A stretch of DNA of 9,355 nt, from the NCBI GenBank assembly GCA_020631315.1, contig JAHDHM010000116.1:1-9355 (forward strand). The letters are read 5' to 3'. Shown here one piece after another: positions 1 to 4,821 of this stretch. Under the pieces are notes generated by a model. The model was not told the origin of the DNA. It did not search any database and saw nothing but the letters and a program-made list of their open reading frames with translations. Source of the stretch: Acidimicrobiales bacterium (GTDB lineage Bacteria; Actinomycetota; Acidimicrobiia; Acidimicrobiales; Poriferisodaliceae). Within the stretch, counting starts at the first letter, position 1, and every line of letters begins with the position of its first letter. The translations under genes and the position numbers were made by a program.

Positions 1-195
1 CCGCATGGACAGGACCTCGCTCACGAAGTCGAGCTCGGCGGCCCGACGACGCCTCGCGGCGCGCAGCGGCTCGAGGGGGGCATCGAGCTCGCCCATGCGC
101 TCACGTAGGCGTTCAGCACGAGTGGTGAGCTGATCGGCCTTGTCCGCCATCTCGGCGGCGAAGGCGTCAGTAGCGGTCGCGTTGGGGTGTGTCAC
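1..195 (-). CDS. hypothetical charged, probably coiled-coil protein (N-terminal 65 residues only)
   Basis: This is an open minus-strand frame of 65 codons that starts at a GTG (193-195) and runs off the left edge of the window, so only the N-terminus is seen. The start is chosen because a strong ribosome binding site, GAGGAG (201-206), lies five bases upstream. After an Ala/Thr-rich start, residues 16-65 are helical-looking and dense in Glu, Arg, Leu and Ala with Pro at 40 and 43. This fits a short coiled coil or helical bundle. There is no signal peptide and no membrane segment. It is divergent from the membrane protein gene at 391, and the shared 195-bp gap contains a tandem palindrome that may control one or both genes. 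I do not recognise the family, and the fragment shows no DNA-binding motif. Confidence is for the existence of the gene, not for a function. Confidence 0.6.
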   Translation of the reverse strand, partial: MTHPNATATDAFAAEMADKADQLTTRAERLRERMGELDAPLEPLRAARRRRAAELDFVSEVLSMR

Positions 196-329
196 GGCTG
201 CTCCTCTCGTACCTGGACTCCTCGGGGGAGAGAAGTCCGTGCCGTCAGGAGATGGGAACGCTCCTTTAGCACTGAATATTCCGCGACAGACCGGGGAGCC
301 TCCTCGATGGTCGATCAGCCCAGAAGTCA

Positions 330-357
330 CTACATCTTGTAGCGCTACATGTTGTAG
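330..357. promoter_or_regulatory. tandem palindromic operator-like site (two CTACA-N3-TGTAG units)
   Basis: Two perfect 13-bp palindromes, CTACATCTTGTAG (330-342) and CTACATGTTGTAG (345-357), sit 2 bp apart, with centres 15 bp apart. The inner half-sites also form a perfect 12-bp palindrome (338-349). The site lies between divergent starts at 195 (minus) and 391 (plus). A TAGCTT box (355-360), a possible -10 for the plus-strand gene, overlaps its right edge, so a bound protein could block transcription. TACA/TGTA half-sites resemble those of BlaI/MecI/CopY-type winged-helix repressors, but the 3-bp spacing here and the missing regulator gene leave the binder unknown. Confidence 0.6.
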
Positions 358-390
358 CTTTCGGAGACATCACCGACGAAAGCAGACGAC

Positions 391-783
391 GTGCGACGAC
401 TCCCGCTCACCCACCTGATCCTCCCCGGTCTCCTCGTGTTGATCTACGGAATGCTCTCGTACCTCGCGTTCTTCGATCAGGAGTTCTTCTACGACTCCAT
501 GGAGATCCCGGTGCCCTCGAACGAGTTCCTGCTGTGGAGCTGGGGCGGGAAGAACTCGGCCATGCTCGTGGCGCTCCTCGCCGCCGTCCTCACCCGTCGC
601 AGCCTGCTCATGGTCGTGGCCATGGCCGTGCTCGTGACCGGCCAGATGGGCGACGTCAACGCGGGCGCACAGTCCGGCGTCAACGTCTTCATCACCTGGA
701 TCGCCTTCGGACTCGTCGTCGCCCAGATGACGCTCATGGCGACCACCGGCTTCCTCAAGGACCTGCTCCCCGCCGACGGCTAA
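391..783 (+). CDS. small four-helix integral membrane protein of unknown function
   Basis: A 130-residue protein with four probable membrane helices at about residues 6-28, 55-68, 70-86 and 97-121. A loop of about 26 residues follows helix 1 and contains PVPSNEFLLWSWGGKN; a GDVNAGAQSG turn precedes helix 4. The layout (helix, loop with a PxPSN motif, hairpin of short helices, last helix) resembles small DUF4345/DoxX-like membrane proteins, but I cannot name the family with certainty. GTG at 391 is chosen because it keeps the first helix whole and an in-frame TAG lies at 355-357 with no other start in between. The next ATG (451) would cut helix 1. There is no good ribosome binding site at the usual distance. 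The gene converges on sufB, and the repeat array begins at the base after its stop codon. Confidence 0.7.
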   Translation: MRRLPLTHLILPGLLVLIYGMLSYLAFFDQEFFYDSMEIPVPSNEFLLWSWGGKNSAMLVALLAAVLTRRSLLMVVAMAVLVTGQMGDVNAGAQSGVNVFITWIAFGLVVAQMTLMATTGFLKDLLPADG

Positions 784-886
784 CCGATCGAGCCCTCTGT
801 GTCCTCTGGTCGGCCTCGATTCGGCTAGCCGATCGAGCCCTCTGTGTCCTCTGGTCGGCCTCGATCGGCTAGCCGATCGAGCCCTC
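784..886. repeat. tandem direct repeat, two full copies plus a 14-bp partial copy
   Basis: Copy 1 (784-828, 45 bp) and copy 2 (829-872, 44 bp) differ only by one extra T at 820/821. The first 14 bases recur at 873-886, inside the last codons of sufB. The array begins at the base after the stop of the membrane protein gene and takes in the sufB stop codon (869-871), so the whole convergent gap is repeat. Each unit starts with CCGATCGAG and ends with its reverse complement, so each can fold back on itself. The near identity suggests a recent duplication. Confidence 0.9.
825..872. terminator. possible bidirectional terminator hairpin between convergent genes
   Basis: A perfect 13-bp inverted repeat, CTAGCCGATCGAG (825-837) with CTCGATCGGCTAG (860-872), encloses a 22-base loop. 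A weaker version with one bulged base exists in the first copy (784-792 with 815-824). The position between convergent stops at 783 and 869 fits a terminator working in both directions. No T-run follows on either strand and the loop is long, so it is not a classical intrinsic terminator. The second arm contains the sufB stop codon. Confidence 0.4.
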
Positions 887-2137
887 CACCTGCAGTTCGA
901 TCAGGCGGGACCACTCGACGGCGTACTCCATCGGGAGCGTTCGGGTGACGGGCTCGATGAAACCGTTGACGATCATGCCCATCGCCTCGTCCTCGGCGAG
1001 GCCCCTCGACTGCAGGTAGAAGAGCTGCTCGTCGGCCACACGGGACACCGTCGCTTCGCGCCCGATGCCGGCGTCGGCCGAACCGACGTCCATGGACGGG
1101 TACGAGTCCGAGATGGACTCGTCGTCGAGGATCAGCGCGTCGCTCCGGACATGGCTCGTGCAGTTCGTCGCCTCGTCGTCGACCCGGACGAGGCTCCGAC
1201 AGGTCGTGCGGCCGCCGCCCTTGGAGATCGACTTCGTCACGATCTTCGAGGTGGTCTCCGCAGCAGCGTGCACCATTCTGGCGCCGGTGTCCTGGTGCTG
1301 ACCCGGACCGGCACAGGCCACCGAGCGCACCTCGCCCGAGGCCTTCGGACCCATCAGGTGGACGGCCGGATACGTCATGGTGAGACGGCTGCCGATGTTC
1401 CCGTCGATCCACTCGACGTGGGCACCCTCGTACGCCGCCGCTCGCTTGGTGACGAGGTTGAACACGTTCGGCGACCAGTTCTGGATGGTCGTGTACGTGA
1501 TGCGTCCATGCTCCTTGGCGACCAACTCGACCACCGCCGCGTGCAGCGCATCCGAGGTGTACACCGGGGCCGAGCAGCCCTCGAGGTAACGCACCTCGGC
1601 GCCCTCGTCGGCGATGATCAGCGTCCGTTCGAACTGGCCCCTGTTCTTCGCGTTGCCGAAGTGGGCCTGGAGTGGCATCTCGACCTCGACCCCCGGCGGG
1701 ACGTAGACGAACGAACCGCCCGACCACACGGCCGAGTTCAACGCCGCGAACCTGTTGTCGCCCGGCGGGATCACCGTGCCGAGGTGGGCACGGACCAGCT
1801 CGGGGTACTCGCGGACCGCCGTGTCCATCGTCGTGAAGATGACGCCCTGGTCTGCGAGAGCCTCACGGTTCCTGCGTTGGACGGCCGCAGACTCGTGCTC
1901 GGCGGTCACGCCGGCCCCGTACCTGCGCTCGGCCTCGGGGACGGCGAGCTGCTCGTCGGTGTGGTCGGTGAGCTCGAGGTGGTAGCTGTCGTCGACGACG
2001 ATCCCGGACAGGTCCCCGACCCAGTCGGGCATGGACGTCTTCTCGAAGATCTCGAACGAGCGGAGGCGAAGGGCACGCAGCCACTCCGGTTCGCCCTTCA
2101 TCCACGACATCTCCTTGATGCGCAGGCGGCCGTCCAC
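869..2137 (-). CDS. sufB: SufB-like Fe-S cluster scaffold protein, compact orphan variant
   Basis: SufB, with SufC and SufD, forms the cytoplasmic scaffold on which Fe-S clusters are built. Family landmarks are clear: KGEPEW near the N-terminus, GDNRFAALNSAVWSGGSF, GQFERTLIIADEG, EGCSAP, TIQNW, VTKRA, GQHQDTGA, EQLFYLQSRG and the EGSIG C-terminus. The beta-helix residues matching the E. coli SufB tunnel are present: R171, C188, Q219, W221 and K231. At 422 aa it is shorter than the usual 465-495. It lacks about 40 N-terminal residues and about 20 between DLSGI and VPEAER. The position of E. coli Cys405 (normally VRCDAL or VKCDAL) is Ser332 (VRSDAL); C326 lies six residues before it. The usual HEATVS is REATVS (R360, E361). 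GTG at 2137 is chosen because an in-frame stop (2156-2158) precedes it and an extended -10 lies seven bases upstream, implying a leaderless mRNA. An internal ATG (MKGEPEW) preceded by AAGGAG is the alternative. No other suf gene is visible beside it. Confidence 0.88.
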   Translation of the reverse strand: MDGRLRIKEMSWMKGEPEWLRALRLRSFEIFEKTSMPDWVGDLSGIVVDDSYHLELTDHTDEQLAVPEAERRYGAGVTAEHESAAVQRRNREALADQGVIFTTMDTAVREYPELVRAHLGTVIPPGDNRFAALNSAVWSGGSFVYVPPGVEVEMPLQAHFGNAKNRGQFERTLIIADEGAEVRYLEGCSAPVYTSDALHAAVVELVAKEHGRITYTTIQNWSPNVFNLVTKRAAAYEGAHVEWIDGNIGSRLTMTYPAVHLMGPKASGEVRSVACAGPGQHQDTGARMVHAAAETTSKIVTKSISKGGGRTTCRSLVRVDDEATNCTSHVRSDALILDDESISDSYPSMDVGSADAGIGREATVSRVADEQLFYLQSRGLAEDEAMGMIVNGFIEPVTRTLPMEYAVEWSRLIELQVEGSIG

Positions 2138-2144
2138 CGTGAGG

Positions 2145-2153
2145 ACAGTAACA
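2145..2153 (-). promoter_or_regulatory. extended -10 element of a probable leaderless sufB promoter
   Basis: On the minus strand TGTTACTGT matches the TGn-TAnnnT extended -10 pattern and ends seven bases before the GTG start of sufB. Transcription would then begin at or next to the start codon, as in leaderless actinobacterial mRNAs. This agrees with the lack of a ribosome binding site. I see no convincing -35 box, which extended -10 promoters often lack. Confidence 0.4.
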
Positions 2154-2160
2154 ATTCACT

Positions 2161-2194
2161 CCCGGTACCCCACCCCCGTCGGGTGGTGCCCGGG
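2161..2194. repeat. interrupted palindrome between divergent sufB and channel genes
   Basis: The inner perfect arms CCACCC (2170-2175) and GGGTGG (2181-2186) flank a 5-base loop. Outer arms CCCGG (2161-2165) and CCGGG (2190-2194) extend it, with unpaired TACC/TGC between. It fills most of the gap upstream of both divergent starts (2137 minus, 2212 plus) and lies where the sufB -35 region would be. It could be an operator or an mRNA hairpin; no known regulator motif is recognised. Confidence 0.45.
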
Positions 2195-2211
2195 TCCGCG
2201 AGACTCGTTGG

Positions 2212-2982
2212 ATGGAACTCCTGCGACGCCTCCGCCGCGACCCCGAGGGTGAGAACTACCGCTGGTTCGACGACCGGCTCGAGCCCTACATGCTGGGCCT
2301 CAGCATCCTGTTCATCCCCGTCGTCCTCGGACCGCTGCTGAGCGACCTGTCCGCCGAGTCAGCACGCGCGTTGCTGTTGATCGGCACGGTCGTGTGGGCA
2401 CTGTTCGCCGTCGAACTGGCCCTGCTGCTCTGGCTCGCCCCAAGTCGGCTCCAGGCGCTGCGCGAGCACAAGTTCGACGCACTCGTCGTCGTCCTGCCGA
2501 TGTTGCGACCGCTGCGCATCATCGGCATCGCACGGCTCGCCACCTCCGCGACCGGCATCGGCCGTGCAGCCCTCGCACTGCGCCGTGTCTGTGGTCGCAG
2601 CGGAATGCAGTCGTTCCTCGTCCTCGTCGTGGCCTGCCTGGTCCTGGGTGCCGGCTTCGCCCTGATCTTCGAACACGGGCAAGACGGAGCGACGATCCAG
2701 GACTATCCACGGGCACTCTGGTGGGCGTTCGTCACCATCACGACGGTCGGCTACGGCGACCACGCCCCGATCACCGGCGGCGGCCAGATCGTGGCCGGCA
2801 CGTTGATGCTCGTCGGCATCGGCGGCCTGTCACTCATCACCGCGTCGATCGCCGCGATCTTCGTCGACGACGACACCGAAACCGATCAGGACGAGACGAT
2901 GACCGAGATGGCAGCTCTACGAGCCGACATCGCCCGACTCGAGACCCTGGTTCGCGAGATGGCCGGCCCGCGAGCGAACTGA
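2212..2982 (+). CDS. voltage-gated-type (Kv/KvAP-like) potassium channel, six membrane helices
   Basis: A 256-residue tetrameric-type K+ channel subunit of the cytoplasmic membrane. Helices are visible in order: S1 (about 27-46), S2 (53-76), S3 (88-98), an S4-like stretch with R99, R102 and R108, S5 (132-154), pore helix (166-177), selectivity filter TVGYGD (178-183) and S6 (192-218). S6 carries a GIGG hinge at 202-205. E68 in S2 and D89 in S3 match the acidic partners of S4 charges in voltage sensors. S4 has few and irregular arginines, so voltage gating may be weak. The C-terminal tail has an acidic run (219-228) followed by a short heptad-like helix (ALRADIARLETLVREM) that probably holds the tetramer together. 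There is no RCK or cyclic-nucleotide domain. ATG at 2212 has no clear ribosome binding site. The gene is divergent from sufB and converges on the gene at 3019. Confidence 0.88.
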   Translation: MELLRRLRRDPEGENYRWFDDRLEPYMLGLSILFIPVVLGPLLSDLSAESARALLLIGTVVWALFAVELALLLWLAPSRLQALREHKFDALVVVLPMLRPLRIIGIARLATSATGIGRAALALRRVCGRSGMQSFLVLVVACLVLGAGFALIFEHGQDGATIQDYPRALWWAFVTITTVGYGDHAPITGGGQIVAGTLMLVGIGGLSLITASIAAIFVDDDTETDQDETMTEMAALRADIARLETLVREMAGPRAN

Positions 2983-3000
2983 GCGCTGTGTCCTCGCAGC

Positions 3001-3015
3001 CGAGCTGTGAGCTCG
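3001..3015. terminator. short hairpin between convergent genes, possible terminator
   Basis: CGAGCT-GTG-AGCTCG is a perfect 6-bp stem with a 3-base loop in the 36-bp gap between convergent stops at 2982 and 3019. It is flanked by a direct repeat CTCGCAGC (2993-3000, 3012-3019). There is no T-tract, so terminator function rests on position and symmetry only. Confidence 0.3.
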
Positions 3016-3018
3016 CAG

Positions 3019-4002
3019 CTACCGCAGGGGCAGATAGCCCGGGACGCGGTCGTGCGGCGTGTCGAGGTAGACCTTCGCCTCCGGCGACTGACCGAAGCGG
3101 CCGTGTGACCAACGGATCTCGACGTGCCCATCGACGGTCTCGTCCTGACCCGAGTCGTGATCGCGCACGGTCGCACGCCATCCGACCCGGGGTTGTCCGG
3201 CGTCGTCGCCCCAGCACTCGAAGTTCTTGAACTCGAATCGACGCCGCCAGTCCCAGGGGGTCGTCACACGGACTCGAAGACTCCGATCGCCGCTCGTGCC
3301 GAGCACGAAGTACGGAGCCGACGAGATGCGCAGCAGCCGCCACAACATCGCCTCCTTCGCCCGCTTCGACGACAGTGACGCACGCCAGCGGGAAGCCGAT
3401 GCACGGCCGACCTCGAGGATCAGTTCCCGGTAGGCGGCGACACAATCGGGCGACCACTCCCCCAGCCCTGCGCGCAGCGAAGCCCGGTGATGCGAGGCGA
3501 GATCGCTGACGAACGCCGGAAGGTCGGTGTCGCCCACCTGATCCCGAGCAGCTGAGTAGAGAGCCTGGTGCTGCTCAGGTGCGACGTCGTCGAACCAGTC
3601 GCCAGAGGGAGCCGAACCGTCGAAGAGCTGAGCGGGCGCCGAGTTGAGCAGGATCTTCGACGCGTACTTGCACGAGACGAGGAAGACGTGGTCGACACGC
3701 AGATCGACCGGCACGGTCTCGGCACCCGGCGCCTTGTGGCCACCCTTCCACTCGATGGAGACCGGCGTGCGGCGACGGAGCGCGTCGTCGGACTCGAAGA
3801 AGACCTGCCCGTTGCGCCAGGCCGCATGCACCGAGGCCCGCTCCTTCGGGTCGTCGGCCGCGGCGACGATCCGATCCCATGTCTCGATGGGCACGTCGGC
3901 CATCGCGTCAGGCCGACGCACCAGCCCGCGCTCGATCGAGTCGAAGCCCAACATGCCGAGACCGGTGACGACCTCGGTGATCTCGGTACGAAGTGACGGC
4001 AC
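3019..4002 (-). CDS. uncharacterised 327-aa protein, possible PD-(D/E)XK-like nuclease fold
   Basis: No family is recognised with certainty. It is a soluble-looking protein with no signal peptide or membrane helix. The most conserved-looking block is at residues 83-120: IEWKGGHKAPG, then VPVDLRVDHVFLVSCKYASKILLN. An acidic residue (D100 or D104) followed by S110-C-K112 in a hydrophobic strand resembles the D...(E/S)xK active site of restriction-like nucleases, with E84 as a further candidate ligand. That reading is inference. Residues 190-225 look helical and basic (RASASRWRASLSSKRAKEAMLWRLLR). The C-terminal third is rich in Trp and Arg and ends in VEIRWSHGRF and EAKVYLD motifs, which look like a beta-rich domain. 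The GTG start at 4002 is firm: GAGGAG (4008-4013) is five bases upstream. It is a single gene facing the channel gene tail to tail, with an 82-bp gap to the exported-protein gene upstream. No methyltransferase or other defence gene is beside it. Confidence 0.75.
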   Translation of the reverse strand: MPSLRTEITEVVTGLGMLGFDSIERGLVRRPDAMADVPIETWDRIVAAADDPKERASVHAAWRNGQVFFESDDALRRRTPVSIEWKGGHKAPGAETVPVDLRVDHVFLVSCKYASKILLNSAPAQLFDGSAPSGDWFDDVAPEQHQALYSAARDQVGDTDLPAFVSDLASHHRASLRAGLGEWSPDCVAAYRELILEVGRASASRWRASLSSKRAKEAMLWRLLRISSAPYFVLGTSGDRSLRVRVTTPWDWRRRFEFKNFECWGDDAGQPRVGWRATVRDHDSGQDETVDGHVEIRWSHGRFGQSPEAKVYLDTPHDRVPGYLPLR

Positions 4003-4018
4003 GGGCGCTCCTCGCCCG
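4002..4018 (-). promoter_or_regulatory. ribosome binding site in the loop of a perfect hairpin
   Basis: On the minus strand CGGGCG-AGGAG-CGCCCG forms a 6-bp all-GC stem with a 5-base loop that is exactly the AGGAG core of the ribosome binding site. The last stem base is the G of the GTG start codon of the 327-aa protein. The stem may present the site to the ribosome or may hinder start-codon access. Which one cannot be told from sequence. Confidence 0.55.
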
Positions 4019-4084
4019 CCGAAGGTACACGGACCGATTGCCGTGGCCGGCGGAGACCCGAACCCTCAGGCCCGCGCCGAAGCG

Positions 4085-4696
4085 TCAGTCGAACGAGATG
4101 GCGACGACGACCTGGACCGTCTGACCAGCCTTGACCTCGACGGGGTCGAGGCCCGTCTCGGTGAACGAGGTGAACTCGTTGTCCTGCGTGCACTCGCCCG
4201 ACGTCACGTCGCAGCGAGACAGGTGGGTCTCGACGAAGTCGATCGAGCCGTCGCGGAACACCTCGACCTCGCCCGCGAGCTCGAAGCCGGTTCCGCTCGG
4301 GTCGGTACGAACGGCCAGCGGACCGTCAGCTGCGAGCGCCGATTCGTCGGACCCGAGACGGCACACCTCAGGAGGCGAACCGCACAGTTCGCGCGGCGAG
4401 CCGGCCACTCGAATCGACCAGTGATCGGCCTGCGCCGCACCCGTCAGCAGCGCGGTGAGCGTGCGTGCGCCCGCCGCCGTGAGATCGTTCGAGAACTCGA
4501 TCTCCTGCTCGACGCGACCCAGCTCGTTCAGCACTCGGATGGACCACTCGCCGTGCACCGTCAGCACTTCACCCTCGGGAGCAGCGCCCGCGAGATCGTC
4601 GACCGCGGCGCTGGTACCGATCATCGACAGGCTCGCTGCCACGAGCAACGCGACGATCGACAGCGCCAACAGCAGCACGCGCTCGTGTCGTCCCAT
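4085..4696 (-). CDS. exported or membrane-anchored protein with two CX6C pairs
   Basis: A 203-residue protein with an N-terminal export signal: basic MGRHER, a hydrophobic stretch (about 7-27) and small residues near a possible cleavage site around GTSAAV (27-32). It could also stay as a membrane anchor. The mature part looks like a beta-sandwich: short alternating strands, FSNDLTAAGARTLTALLTG at 68-86, and a closing VEVKAGQTVQVVVAISFD strand. This pattern resembles domains seen in phage tail-fibre-like and cell-surface proteins; the function is unknown. Four cysteines form two evenly spaced pairs, C105-X6-C112 and C162-X6-C169, which suggests disulfides outside the cell. The ATG at 4696 has GGAGA four bases upstream. 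The gene lies 125 bp downstream of the ABC exporter operon on the same strand, so read-through from that operon is possible, but an own promoter is equally plausible. Confidence 0.75.
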   Translation of the reverse strand: MGRHERVLLLALSIVALLVAASLSMIGTSAAVDDLAGAAPEGEVLTVHGEWSIRVLNELGRVEQEIEFSNDLTAAGARTLTALLTGAAQADHWSIRVAGSPRELCGSPPEVCRLGSDESALAADGPLAVRTDPSGTGFELAGEVEVFRDGSIDFVETHLSRCDVTSGECTQDNEFTSFTETGLDPVEVKAGQTVQVVVAISFD

Positions 4697-4821
4697 CAGG
4701 TCTCCGGGTCCCGGCGCCGCACAGCGCCACTACGACCGTTCCTGTCGACCGGGACATCCGATGTTCAAGCCGTCGCTGAACACATCGTCAGAAGTGAGTC
4801 ACCCTCACCGACGGACCGAGC

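Noticed and set aside
215..238. Imperfect inverted repeat (GGACT/AGTCC with an inner CTC/GAG) upstream of the left partial gene
   Set aside because: It has mismatches and short arms, no conserved motif and no clear role; chance is likely in a GC-rich leader.
140..418. Plus-strand open frame across the left intergenic gap
   Set aside because: It covers the start and ribosome binding site of the divergent partial gene and the palindromic operator, has no ribosome binding site and no recognisable protein pattern.
825..1727. Long Arg-rich open frame on the minus strand inside sufB
   Set aside because: It overlaps sufB in another frame, has the composition of high-GC shadow translation and shows no known motif.
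4003..4084. Possible tRNA suggested by a GGTTCGGGTC-like stretch on the minus strand
   Set aside because: The flanking bases do not form a 5-bp T-arm, and no acceptor stem or anticodon arm of the right spacing can be drawn.
4759..4787. Imperfect hairpin (GTTCA/TGAAC with a two-base bulge) between the exporter operon and the exported-protein gene
   Set aside because: The stem is only five continuous pairs and no T-run follows; too weak to call a terminator.
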